Shown: in pieces, positions 7,244 through 14,213 of the stretch
Layout of the letters: every line of letters starts with the position of its first letter
Position numbering within the stretch: the first letter of the stretch is position 1
Origin: Oscillospiraceae bacterium
GTDB taxonomy: Bacteria > Bacillota > Clostridia > Oscillospirales > Oscillospiraceae
Length of the DNA stretch: 30,423 nucleotides
Direction of reading: 5' to 3'
Assembly (NCBI GenBank): GCA_016292445.1
Contig: JAEDIN010000011.1
Coordinates: forward strand, 1 to 30,423
The notes under the pieces: generated by a model
The model's database searches: none
The model's input: the letters and a program-made list of their open reading frames with translations, nothing else
What the model was told of the DNA's origin: nothing
Translations under genes and position numbers: made by a program

Positions 7244-8869
7244 ATGGCAAAACAGATTATTTTCGGCGAAGAAGCACGCAAGGCAATTGAGCGCGGCGTA
7301 AATCAGCTTGCAGATACGGTCAAGATAACCCTCGGCCCCAAGGGCCGCAATGTTGTTCTTGACAAGAAGTTCGGCGCACCCCTCATCACCAACGACGGTG
7401 TTACCATCGCAAAGGAGATAGAGCTTGAGGACCCGTTTGAAAATATGGGTGCACAGCTTATCAAGGAAGTTTCCACCAAGACAAACGATGTTGCCGGCGA
7501 CGGTACTACCAGCGCGACGGTGCTTGCACAGGCAATGATAAACGAGGGACTTAAAAACCTCGCGGCAGGCGCAAATCCCATGACCATGAAGCGCGGCATC
7601 ACCAAGGCTACCGAAGCTGCCGTGGCTGCTATCCGTGCAAATTCCCAGCCCGTTTCCGGCTCGGGAGATATCACCCGTGTCGGCGCAATCTCCTCCGGCG
7701 ACGAGGTCATCGGGTCTCTCATCGCAGAGGCTATGGAGAAGGTCTCCCAGAACGGCGTCATCACCATCGAGGAGTCCAAGACCGCAGAGACCTACAGCGA
7801 GGTCGTCGAGGGAATGCAGTTTGACCGCGGCTACCTGTCCCCCTACATGGCAACCGATACCGAGAAGATGGAGGCAGTTCTTGACGACGCTCTCATCCTC
7901 ATTACCGATAAGAAGGTCACCAATATTCAGGAGATCCTGCCCCTGCTCGAGCAGATCGTCAAGGCAGGCAGAAAGCTGCTGATAATCGCAGAGGATGTCG
8001 AGGGTGAGGCACTTGCCACCATCATACTCAACAAGCTGCGCGGCACCTTCACCTGCGTGTGCGTCAAGGCCCCCGGCTTCGGCGACAGACGCAAGGAAAT
8101 GCTGCAGGATATCGCAATTCTCACCGGCGGTCAGGTCATTTCCTCAGACCTCGGCATGGAGCTTAAGGACACCGACATCGCAATGCTCGGCCAGGCTCGT
8201 CAGGTCAAGGTCACCAAGGAGAACACCGTCATCGTTGACGGCGCAGGCGCAACCGAGGATATCAAGGCTCGTATCGGTCAGATCTCCGCTCAGATTGAGA
8301 CCACCACTTCCGAGTACGACAAGGAAAAGCTCCAGGAGCGTCTTGCAAAGCTCTCCGGCGGCGTGGCGGTCATTAAGGTCGGCGCTGCAACCGAGACCGA
8401 GATGAAGGAAAAGAAGCTGCGCATCGAGGACGCGCTAAACGCAACCCGCGCAGCAGTCGAGGAAGGCATCGTAGCCGGCGGCGGCAGCGCATATGTCGCA
8501 GCCTCCAAGGCAGCAGACGCACTTGTCGCAACTCTTGAGGGCGACGAAAAGACCGGCGCGGCAATGATAGCCAAGGCACTGAAGGCACCTATCATGCAGA
8601 TAGCCGCAAACGCAGGTCTTGAGGGCGCGGTCATTCTCGATAAGATCTACGGCAGCAATGAGGAAAACTTCGGCTATGACGCAGCAAAGGATGTCTACGG
8701 CAACATGATTAAGATGGGCATCATCGACCCGACCAAGGTCTGCCGCTCGGCACTCGAGAATGCAGCTTCCGTTGCCTCCATGGTTCTGACCACCGAGAGC
8801 CTCGTGACCGACATTCCCGAGAAGAATGTTGCCCCCGCAGCTCCTGCAGGCGATATGGGCATGTACTAA
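7244..8869 (+). CDS. groL: Chaperonin GroEL
   Basis: The 541-residue, full-length Hsp60 folds client proteins in an ATP-driven double ring. The N-terminus (AKQIIFGEEARKAIERGV), the ATP-site loop NDVAGDGTTSATVLAQ and the conserved GPKGRNVVLD are all intact. The C-terminus ends GDMGMY, shorter in Gly-Met repeats than in E. coli. AAAGGAG precedes the ATG. Codon use is more biased toward abundant-tRNA codons (AAG, ATC, CTC, GTC) than in neighbouring genes, as expected for a highly expressed gene. Confidence 0.99.
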   Translation: MAKQIIFGEEARKAIERGVNQLADTVKITLGPKGRNVVLDKKFGAPLITNDGVTIAKEIELEDPFENMGAQLIKEVSTKTNDVAGDGTTSATVLAQAMINEGLKNLAAGANPMTMKRGITKATEAAVAAIRANSQPVSGSGDITRVGAISSGDEVIGSLIAEAMEKVSQNGVITIEESKTAETYSEVVEGMQFDRGYLSPYMATDTEKMEAVLDDALILITDKKVTNIQEILPLLEQIVKAGRKLLIIAEDVEGEALATIILNKLRGTFTCVCVKAPGFGDRRKEMLQDIAILTGGQVISSDLGMELKDTDIAMLGQARQVKVTKENTVIVDGAGATEDIKARIGQISAQIETTTSEYDKEKLQERLAKLSGGVAVIKVGAATETEMKEKKLRIEDALNATRAAVEEGIVAGGGSAYVAASKAADALVATLEGDEKTGAAMIAKALKAPIMQIAANAGLEGAVILDKIYGSNEENFGYDAAKDVYGNMIKMGIIDPTKVCRSALENAASVASMVLTTESLVTDIPEKNVAPAAPAGDMGMY

Positions 8870-8874
8870 GCTTT

Positions 8875-9099
8875 TAGGGCGACCACAGACAGGAAGAAAC
8901 CGGTTTAGAACGGTTCTTTTCCGCCCATACTGCATAAAAATTTCCGGTAATACACAAAGTATTGCCGGAAATTTTTATTTTGCCTGAACGAAAAATAACT
9001 CGCTCAAAACTGCAAAGCACCCTGCAAAAAGTGCTTTTGCCAATGAATATGCATTAAAACTTTTTGCAGGGCGGATTATCCCTATCTGCGGTCGCCCTA
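8875..9099. repeat. Candidate MITE-like element with imperfect 19-bp terminal inverted repeats
   Basis: The gene-free stretch 8870-9136 contains a 225-bp block bounded by TAGGGCGACC (8875-8884) and GGTCGCCCTA (9090-9099). The inverted match continues inward to 8893/9081 with only two mismatches and ends in TA on both sides. Inside are the groEL terminator (8936-8976), a perfect 13-bp inverted repeat (9020-9032 with 9059-9071) and a competing stem (GCAAAGCAC 9012-9020 with GTGCTTTTGC 9031-9040). No credible reading frame fills it. TA-bounded terminal repeats suggest a non-autonomous mariner/IS630-like element; a folded RNA is the alternative. Confidence 0.5.
8936..8976 (+). terminator. groESL terminator
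   Basis: An 18-bp stem (8936-8953 with 8959-8976, one G-U pair) and five-base loop ACAAA end in TTTTTATTTT. It is symmetric enough to act in both directions. Confidence 0.88.
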
Positions 9100-9136
9100 T
9101 TTAGCCGCATCTGCCGCAAGCTCCAAGCATCGGACT

Positions 9137-9166
9137 AAAAAAGCTCACCTCACGGTGAGCTTTTTT
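9137..9166. terminator. Bidirectional terminator
   Basis: The 13-bp stem AAAAAAGCTCACC / GGTGAGCTTTTTT has a TCAC loop. It lies nine bases from the stop of the minus-strand SseB-like gene, which it most likely serves. Confidence 0.88.
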
Positions 9167-9174
9167 GCGTCTTA

Positions 9175-9624
9175 TTACTGATTTTTCTGCTGTGCAAGGT
9201 CCTTTAGTTCGACTGTAAACGGCAGCATATAGTTTTTGATGAGCTCCGGCCACATGAGGAAGTAGCTGCCGAAGGGGTTTATCACCGCGTGGCAGTTGCT
9301 CTCAAGCAGCATACGGAAATAGCTCTCCGGCTCAAGACACACCGCTTCACCCTTGTCGGCAAGGCTGCCGAAATCATCCGGACCGGTGAAAACGGGGATA
9401 AACACCTGACCGCCGGTGGTCAAGGTGACGAAACGAAGGGTACCGTTTTTGACATCGCTGCCCTTTTCAACGGCGAAATACAGCGGAGTTCTTGCAAGCT
9501 GCTCGATAATGAGCGAAAGCGTTGCCTTGTCCTGCTGCTTGGAGTCGTTGTATTTTTTGATAAGCTGCTTAATGCTGCTGCGTGAAAGTTGAGAAGTCTG
9601 TTCGGGACTCAATCCGTTAGCCAT
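9175..9624 (-). CDS. SseB-family protein
   Basis: The 149-residue protein matches the SseB N-terminal domain family (PF07179 type), with LYFAVEK, GQVFIPVFTGPDDF and a C-terminal hydrophobic segment around NCHAVINPFGSYFLM. Members are small cytosolic proteins, often found singly in Clostridia; their biochemical role is not established. The link to Salmonella SseB secretion is by name only. The ATG is preceded by GAGGG at good spacing. It has its own promoter in the 3' end of degV. No secretion genes are nearby. Confidence 0.8.
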   Translation of the reverse strand: MANGLSPEQTSQLSRSSIKQLIKKYNDSKQQDKATLSLIIEQLARTPLYFAVEKGSDVKNGTLRFVTLTTGGQVFIPVFTGPDDFGSLADKGEAVCLEPESYFRMLLESNCHAVINPFGSYFLMWPELIKNYMLPFTVELKDLAQQKNQ

Positions 9625-9659
9625 AATCTTTGCCCTCGCTGTAATTATTTGATGAACAG

Positions 9660-9688
9660 ATTATACCACGGCTGTCAGGGCTTGTCCA
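9660..9688 (-). promoter_or_regulatory. Promoter for the SseB-like gene
   Basis: On the minus strand TGGACA (9683-9688), 17 bases and TATAAT (9660-9665) are preceded by TGG, giving an extended -10. It sits across the degV stop codon region. Confidence 0.65.
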
Positions 9689-9690
9689 CC

Positions 9691-10569
9691 TCAATCGGTG
9701 CGGAAGCCGTCCCTGCCGACGAAGAACAGCGCAAGGGTGTCAGGCCCGACATGAGAGCCGGTGACGGGCTCGTAGCATACTGTGAGTATCTCCTTCGGCG
9801 CTGCGACCTCACGCAGTCTCGAGGCGAGATACTCCGCGTCCTCGGCACAGTCTGCGTGGGATATGCCGACTATCTGTTCGTCGGCATTTTTAATGTAATT
9901 TTCGTACACCTTGACAAGAGATTCTATCGCTCTGCGTCTGCCGCGCTCCTTTTTGATGCAGACTATCTGCCCCTTCTCGTTACCCTTGAGCATGGGCTTT
10001 ATCTGCAGTACCGCACCAGCCAGCGCAACGGCGTTTGAAAGCCTGCCGGTGCGCCGTAAATGCATAAGGTCGTCAACAATGAATATCTGACACACCTTGC
10101 GGCTCAACTCGTTGAGCCGTTTTTCCGCCTCGTCAATATCCATGCCGGATTCGAGATATTCCACCGCTTTGAGCACCACGATACCCTCGCCGAGCGAGGC
10201 GCTGAGCGTGTCAACGGCACGGATATCCCTCTCGGGATACTTGGCTCTAAGCTGCTCGATGGCGACGCTTGCCGAGGCAAACGAGCCGCTTATGCCTGAG
10301 GACATACCAATGTACAAAATGTCGCTGCCTGCCTGCAAAACGGGCTCCATGTATTCCTCATATCTGAACGGATTTATCTGCGAGGTGCTGACGCTTGCGT
10401 GTTTTCTTATCGCACCGTAAAAGCCCGCACCGTCAAAGCTGCGGGTGTCGGTGCACATAAATTCCTCGCCGTTAAGGCAGTATGAAAAGGGTACGACGGT
10501 TATACCTTTTGCCTCCGTCAAGTCTGTCGGAAGGTTTGCGGAGGTGTCGGTGAATATACGATAGCTCAT
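9691..10569 (-). CDS. DegV-family fatty-acid-binding protein
   Basis: The 292-residue DegV/EDD-fold protein begins MSYRIFTDTSANLP. It has the family motifs TSQINPFRYEEYMEP, YIGMSSGISGSFASA and VDTLSASLGEG, plus the C-terminal HADC and VGSHVGPDTLALFF. Characterised members bind a fatty acid in a deep pocket, and some (FakB) present it to the kinase FakA for phosphorylation. No fakA is present here, so the role is inferred. AAAAAGGAG precedes the ATG. Its promoter is overlapped by a 25-bp palindrome and faces a divergent DUF1836 regulator gene, which suggests tight control by that regulator. Confidence 0.93.
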   Translation of the reverse strand: MSYRIFTDTSANLPTDLTEAKGITVVPFSYCLNGEEFMCTDTRSFDGAGFYGAIRKHASVSTSQINPFRYEEYMEPVLQAGSDILYIGMSSGISGSFASASVAIEQLRAKYPERDIRAVDTLSASLGEGIVVLKAVEYLESGMDIDEAEKRLNELSRKVCQIFIVDDLMHLRRTGRLSNAVALAGAVLQIKPMLKGNEKGQIVCIKKERGRRRAIESLVKVYENYIKNADEQIVGISHADCAEDAEYLASRLREVAAPKEILTVCYEPVTGSHVGPDTLALFFVGRDGFRTD

Positions 10570-10597
10570 AGTGTCTCCTTTTTAGATGACAGCTTTT

Positions 10598-10622
10598 TAA
10601 TCTAATCTGCCAGATTAGATTA
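10598..10622. promoter_or_regulatory. 25-bp palindromic operator over the degV -10/start site
   Basis: TAATCTAATCTG, one central base and CAGATTAGATTA form a perfect 12+1+12 palindrome. It spans the degV -10 and the expected transcription start, a classic repressor position. Each arm also contains the tandem TAATC-TAATC. The DUF1836 protein encoded divergently is the obvious candidate binder; this is inference. Confidence 0.75.
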
Positions 10623-10645
10623 GCACGACAACCGCATTATGTCAA
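10617..10645 (-). promoter_or_regulatory. degV promoter
   Basis: On the minus strand TTGACA (10640-10645) and TAATCT (10617-10622) are exactly 17 bases apart. The -10 forms the upstream end of the 25-bp palindrome. Confidence 0.75.
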
Positions 10646-10661
10646 GCTGCAAAGATGAAAG

Positions 10662-10695
10662 TTGTCATTGACTGACAAATTATTTGTGGTACAAT
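10662..10695 (+). promoter_or_regulatory. Promoter of the DUF1836 gene with a second inverted repeat
   Basis: TTGACT (10668-10673) and TACAAT (10690-10695) are separated by 16 bases, with TGG making an extended -10. The -35 is embedded in TTGTCA-N5-TGACAA (10662-10678), a second symmetric site that may allow autoregulation. Confidence 0.65.
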
Positions 10696-10728
10696 AGCAG
10701 AGGGAAAACAAAAAATGGGGAGATTTCA

Positions 10729-11334
10729 ATGACATATGACAAGGCACTGGTGGCTGCAAAGCTGCGCCGCTGGGAAAAGTATTTGAATAATTACCGCCTG
10801 CCGATGTGGGAGGATATTCCGGATATCGGGCTTTACATGGAGCAGATAGTAACGCTGCTCAAGGGATACTTGGACTATCTGCCGCCGGAACTAAAGGAGG
10901 AGCAGTTTATATCGGCGGCGACGATCAATAATTATGTCCGCAAGAAGATAATGCCCGAGCCGGTAAAAAAGAGGTATTATCGCACGCATATTGCGTATCT
11001 TATTATGATATGCTCACTCAAGCACTGTCTTAGTATTCCGACTTTGCAAACGATGATACCCATGGGACTTTCCGAGGAGGAGCTCAGGAGCGTATATAAC
11101 TCATATGTAGTCCAGCACAGCAAGGCGGCGGTGTATTTTACAAATCAGGTGCGCCTTGCGGCGGCGGACATCCTCGACCATGAGGAGAGCACCGAGCTTT
11201 CGGCTGAAAACGCCGAGGACCTCATAATCGCAGCGGCGGTCATAAGCGGGTTTTCAAGACTTTTTGCGGAAAAAATGCTGCTTCTTGACGGCAAAACGAT
11301 TGAGAACGGCGGCGATATATCACTCGACAGATAA
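10729..11334 (+). CDS. DUF1836-family putative transcriptional regulator
   Basis: The 201-residue protein matches DUF1836 (PF08876, the YkrK family). An N-terminal MerR-like helix-turn-helix lies at about 45-85 (ISAATINNYVRKKIMPEPVKKRYYRTHIAYLIMICSL, conserved in the family), followed by a helical C-terminal part. YkrK of B. subtilis has been reported to regulate htpX. The start at 10729 is chosen because GGGGAG lies eight bases upstream; an in-frame TTG/ATG-like start at 10684 would lie inside the promoter. It is transcribed divergently from degV with symmetric sites between, so it probably controls degV and itself. Confidence 0.85.
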   Translation: MTYDKALVAAKLRRWEKYLNNYRLPMWEDIPDIGLYMEQIVTLLKGYLDYLPPELKEEQFISAATINNYVRKKIMPEPVKKRYYRTHIAYLIMICSLKHCLSIPTLQTMIPMGLSEEELRSVYNSYVVQHSKAAVYFTNQVRLAAADILDHEESTELSAENAEDLIIAAAVISGFSRLFAEKMLLLDGKTIENGGDISLDR

Positions 11335-11340
11335 AAAATC

Positions 11341-11380
11341 GACAAGATTTTGACCAAAATCAAAATCTTGTCTTTTTTTT
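11341..11380 (+). terminator. Terminator of the DUF1836 gene
   Basis: The 13-bp stem GACAAGATTTTGA / TCAAAATCTTGTC with loop CCAAAA is followed by eight T residues. Confidence 0.92.
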
Positions 11381-11420
11381 AAAATAATTGTCCCCAAATG
11401 TGTGTTTCGCGACATAATAA

Positions 11421-11517
11421 AAGTAAACAGTTCGGTTAACTGTCCGACTTATTAATCCCCAATATACACTTACGGAAACGGCGGCAGGCTAATAACCTGT
11501 CGCTGTTTTCTTTCTTT
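11421..11517 (+). ncRNA. Possible small RNA between two terminators
   Basis: The 176-base gap 11381-11557 has no gene-like reading frame but is structured. A hairpin at 11421-11450 (AAGT..ACAGTT / AACTGT..ACTT) is followed by a terminator-like hairpin at 11478-11506 (ACGGCGGCAGG / CCTGTCGCTGT with two G-U pairs) and a T-rich tail. A terminator without a gene, only about 100 bases after the DUF1836 terminator, suggests a separate short transcript. I found no good sigma-A promoter for it (TTGTCC to CATAAT is 19 apart). Confidence 0.35.
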
Positions 11518-11528
11518 AAGTCAATATG

Positions 11529-11557
11529 AAAAAACCTGCACATTTGTGCAGGTTTTT

Positions 11558-11558
<1 letters not shown>
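11529..11558 (-). terminator. Terminator of the tRNA transcription unit
   Basis: The 13-bp stem AAAAAACCTGCAC / GTGCAGGTTTTTT with an ATTT loop starts directly at the CCA end of tRNA-Thr and ends in a T run on the minus strand. Confidence 0.88.
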
Positions 11559-11633
<75 letters not shown>

Positions 11634-11664
11634 AAAGATTATGCCCCTCTTACAAGGGGCATAA

Positions 11665-11741
11665 TGGCGACCGAGAAGGGACTTGAACCCTCGACCTCCG
11701 GCGTGACAGGCCGGCGTTCTAACCGACTGAACCACTCGGCC
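11665..11741 (-). tRNA. tRNA-Asp (GTC)
   Basis: On the minus strand the acceptor GGCCGAG pairs with CTCGGTC (one G-U). The anticodon stem GCCGG/CCGGC-type arm holds CCTGTCA with anticodon GTC, and the T arm contains GGGTTCAAGTCCC. The discriminator is G and CCA is encoded. An 11-bp perfect hairpin (ATTATGCCCCT / AGGGGCATAAT, 11638-11665) fills the spacer to tRNA-Thr and probably helps processing of the joint precursor. Confidence 0.96.
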
Positions 11742-11752
11742 ACGGCTCAGTT

Positions 11753-11781
11753 AATATAACAGATTTTTTTTCACTTGTCAA
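11753..11781 (-). promoter_or_regulatory. Promoter of the tRNA-Asp/tRNA-Thr unit
   Basis: On the minus strand TTGACA (11776-11781), a 17-base A-rich spacer and TATATT (11753-11758) end 11 bases before the tRNA-Asp 5' end. A 16-bp near-palindrome (11788-11803, TCGA-AAATTT-TCGA core) lies just upstream of the -35. Confidence 0.75.
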
Positions 11782-11807
11782 TAACTTTCGAGAAATTTTT
11801 CGAGCAG

Positions 11808-11969
11808 TTATTTTTTCTTTTTCTTCTTTTTACCCGATTTTTTTCTTGCGGCCTTTTCCGCTGACTTTTTTTCCTTCAGCGCACGCTTAGTTTTGACATC
11901 GATCACGACCGCGCAGCAGATGAGAGCCGCCACCGCTATTATCACATACATATACCATTCCAGACCCAT
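11808..11969 (-). CDS. Small single-span membrane protein with a lysine-rich tail (53 aa)
   Basis: A 54-codon frame on the minus strand starts at an ATG preceded by CGGAGGA at ideal spacing and ends in TAA at 11808-11810. The N-terminal half begins MGLEWYMYVIIAVAALICC and is one clear membrane span (about 6-23). The rest is soluble and very basic, ending SGKKKKKKK. The positive-inside rule places the lysine tail in the cytoplasm, where it could touch nucleic acid or acidic phospholipid. It has its own consensus promoter and no obvious terminator, so it may be cotranscribed with the tRNAs downstream. I recognise no family. Confidence 0.72.
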   Translation of the reverse strand: MGLEWYMYVIIAVAALICCAVVIDVKTKRALKEKKSAEKAARKKSGKKKKKKK

Positions 11970-12001
11970 AGCTTATCCTCCGAGTTCAATTCATTGATAT
12001 T

Positions 12002-12031
12002 AATATACAGGAAACATATCTGCCGTGTCAA
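12002..12031 (-). promoter_or_regulatory. Promoter for the 53-residue membrane protein gene
   Basis: On the minus strand TTGACA (12026-12031), an 18-base spacer and TATATT (12002-12007) lie 33 bases before the ATG. It is back-to-back with the murT promoter. Confidence 0.65.
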
Positions 12032-12042
12032 ATAAAAATATA

Positions 12043-12072
12043 TGGACAATCCGTGCCGAAAGGGGATATAAT
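12043..12072 (+). promoter_or_regulatory. Promoter for the murT-gatD pair
   Basis: TGGACA (12043-12048) and TATAAT (12067-12072) are 18 bases apart. The position supports a protein start at 12103 rather than at the in-frame GTG at 12025, which lies upstream of the promoter. Confidence 0.65.
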
Positions 12073-12102
12073 AACCAGTACCAAAATCAACAGAGGAAGC
12101 TT

Positions 12103-13479
12103 ATGAAAAAGAATTTGAGATTTTATATAGCACTTTGGATAAGCAAAGCCGCAATGCTTCTGCAAAGGCTTTTGGGCATGAATGCAAGCTATTTTCCCGG
12201 TAAGCTCGCGATAAAGCTCTGTCCGGACTTCTTAGGGCGCATCGACAAGCCCAAGACAATTATCACCGTCACCGGCACAAACGGCAAGACCACCTGCTGC
12301 AACATGATTTTGCAGGTGCTTTCGGAAAACGGCTATGATGTTTTGAACAACAAGGCCGGCTCGAATATCGACGCCGGCATTGCGAGCTCGCTGCTTGCCG
12401 ACGCAAATCTTCTGGGCAAGGTGAAGAAGGAGCTTGCACTGTTCGAGGTCGATGAGCGCAGCTCGCTGAAGATATACGCCTACATCCACCCGGATTATGC
12501 CGTCTGCACCAATCTGTTCCGCGATTCGATCGCCAGAAATGCCCATGCCGAGTTTATAAGCTCTATCATCGAGCGTGCACTGCCCGAAGATACGCATATG
12601 ATACTCAACGCCGATGACCCCATCAGCAGCCAACTCAAGATCAACAATAAGCGCACATATTTCTCCATTGCCCGACTTGACAGCGACAGGAGCGAGTGCG
12701 TAAACATCATAAACGATATGCGCTATTGTCCCAAGTGCGGCGGCAGGGTCGAGTACGAGTATGTCCGCTATCACCACATCGGCAAAATGAGATGCACAAG
12801 CTGCGGCTTCGCCTCCCCCGAGGCCGATTTCATTGCAAGCCCCGATTGGGAAAAGGGCACATTCACCGTCGCAGGTCCGGAGTGCACAGAGGAATATCCT
12901 CTTATGAGCGGCAGCATCTTTAACACCTACAATCAGACGACAGCGGTAGCACTTTTACGCACCTTCGGTCTGTCCGCCGAGGCGATAGCAAACAGCTTTG
13001 CGCATATGAGCATTGTCAAAAGCCGCTACACCAAGGCGGAAAAAAACGGCGTTGAGGTCGTTACAAACATGACCAAGGGGCAAAATCCCGTTGCCTGCTC
13101 GATAGTCTTTGACTATATCCGTGCCGAGTCCGGACAAAAGGAGGTCATCGTCATGCTCGATGATAAGACCTACAAAAAGACCACGGAGATCGTCACATGG
13201 GTGTATGACGCAGACTTCGAGTTTTTAAACGACGACAGCATAAGTCGGGTCATTGCCTGCGGTGTCCGCCTGCATGACTACCATCTGCGCCTGCTGCTGG
13301 CGGGAATACCGGAGGAAAAGATACGCTGCGTCGAAAACGAGCTTGACGCACCGTCGCAGCTCCTGCTCGACGGCACCGACAAGGTGTTTATCCTGCATGA
13401 CCTGACCACACCGGAAACGACCGAAAAGGTGCGCGACGGCGTTCTTGCCGAGATCGAAAAGAGGGGGGCGGCAAAATGA
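12103..13479 (+). CDS. murT: MurT-like Mur ligase (divergent lipid II isoglutaminyl synthase subunit)
   Basis: The 458-residue protein has a Mur-ligase ATP-binding domain with P-loop TGTNGKTT (57-64) and a Cys4 zinc ribbon (Cys209, 212, 231, 234). The C-terminal MurT domain (DUF1727) has TWVYDADFE at 365-373, where Asp369 matches the catalytic Asp of known MurT. MurT with GatD amidates D-glutamate of lipid II. AGAGGA precedes the ATG. The gene overlaps gatD by four bases. It is odd that the usual NPAGxN and ADGRDxSW motifs are altered (NPVACS; KTYKKTTEIVTW). Together with the defective GatD this suggests a divergent paralogue, so the standard activity is not assured. Confidence 0.85.
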   Translation: MKKNLRFYIALWISKAAMLLQRLLGMNASYFPGKLAIKLCPDFLGRIDKPKTIITVTGTNGKTTCCNMILQVLSENGYDVLNNKAGSNIDAGIASSLLADANLLGKVKKELALFEVDERSSLKIYAYIHPDYAVCTNLFRDSIARNAHAEFISSIIERALPEDTHMILNADDPISSQLKINNKRTYFSIARLDSDRSECVNIINDMRYCPKCGGRVEYEYVRYHHIGKMRCTSCGFASPEADFIASPDWEKGTFTVAGPECTEEYPLMSGSIFNTYNQTTAVALLRTFGLSAEAIANSFAHMSIVKSRYTKAEKNGVEVVTNMTKGQNPVACSIVFDYIRAESGQKEVIVMLDDKTYKKTTEIVTWVYDADFEFLNDDSISRVIACGVRLHDYHLRLLLAGIPEEKIRCVENELDAPSQLLLDGTDKVFILHDLTTPETTEKVRDGVLAEIEKRGAAK

Positions 13480-14183
13480 AAATAGAGGTTCTGTTTCCCG
13501 AGGCGGCAAATCTTTTCGGAGATTGCTGGAATCATCGGTATCTCAAGGAATGCCTGCCCGGGGCGGAGTTCGTGTACACTTCGTTTGGCGATACGCCGGA
13601 GTTTGCAAACGGCGATGTGCAGCTTGTTTACATGGGTGCGATGACCGAGGGTGAGCAGGAGCGAGCCATAGAAAAGCTCATGCCCTACCGTGAGCGCGTT
13701 AAGCAGCTCGTTGACGGCGGCACGGTGTTTCTTATGACCGCCAACGCCGGCGAGGTTTTCTGCGACCACATCGAAAACGAGGACGGCAGCCGCATCGAGG
13801 GGCTAAAAATATTCGACCTGTACGCAAAGCGCGACATGATGCACAGGCACAACTCCACAGTGCTGTGCGATTTTGACGGCATGAAGCTCGTGGGCTTCAA
13901 GGCGGAGTTTTCGCAGCTTTACGGCGATAATTCCGAAAATCACCTTGCGACCGTGAGCTACGGCACGGGCATTAATTCAAAATGCAAGCTCGAGGGCGTG
14001 AGGATTAATAATTTCTTCTCCACTGCGATAGTAGGCCCCTTCCTTCTGATGAATCCCGAATTTGTAGAATATCTCATGAAGCTTCTCGGCGTTGAAAACC
14101 CCGAGCTGAAACATGAGCCCATCATCACGGCGGCATACGAAAGACGCCTTGCCGACATCGAAAAAATGGCGGCAAATAAATAA
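13476..14183 (+). CDS. gatD: GatD-like glutamine amidotransferase lacking the catalytic Cys and His
   Basis: The 235-residue protein is coupled to murT by an ATGA overlap and aligns over its length with GatD (CobB/CobQ-type class I amidotransferase). GatD supplies ammonia from glutamine to MurT. Compared with S. aureus GatD as I remember it, the nucleophile segment ICGGYQFLG is replaced by MTANAGEVF, putting Thr88 where Cys94 should be. The GTYLHGP segment reads STAIVGP, putting Val186 where His189 should be. Surrounding features (DG..IEGLKIFDLY, GFKAE, GPFLLMNPEF) are conserved, so this is not a sequencing slip. It should be inactive as a glutaminase, perhaps a structural or regulatory partner. 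Confidence 0.82.
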   Translation: MKIEVLFPEAANLFGDCWNHRYLKECLPGAEFVYTSFGDTPEFANGDVQLVYMGAMTEGEQERAIEKLMPYRERVKQLVDGGTVFLMTANAGEVFCDHIENEDGSRIEGLKIFDLYAKRDMMHRHNSTVLCDFDGMKLVGFKAEFSQLYGDNSENHLATVSYGTGINSKCKLEGVRINNFFSTAIVGPFLLMNPEFVEYLMKLLGVENPELKHEPIITAAYERRLADIEKMAANK

Positions 14184-14185
14184 GC

Positions 14186-14212
14186 AAAACGGAGTGCGAT
14201 GCACTCCGTTTT
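14186..14212. terminator. Bidirectional terminator between gatD and the metallo-hydrolase gene
   Basis: The 12-bp perfect stem AAAACGGAGTGC / GCACTCCGTTTT has a GAT loop and lies between convergent genes. Confidence 0.9.
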
Positions 14213-14213
14213 A

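Noticed and set aside
8894..8923. Possible hairpin GGAAGAAACCG / CGGTTCTTTTCC after groEL
   Set aside because: The stem has a mismatch and several G-U pairs. The strong terminator at 8936-8976 explains termination.
12025..12102. Longer GTG start for murT
   Set aside because: It lies upstream of the TGGACA-TATAAT promoter at 12043-12072 and lacks a ribosome binding site.
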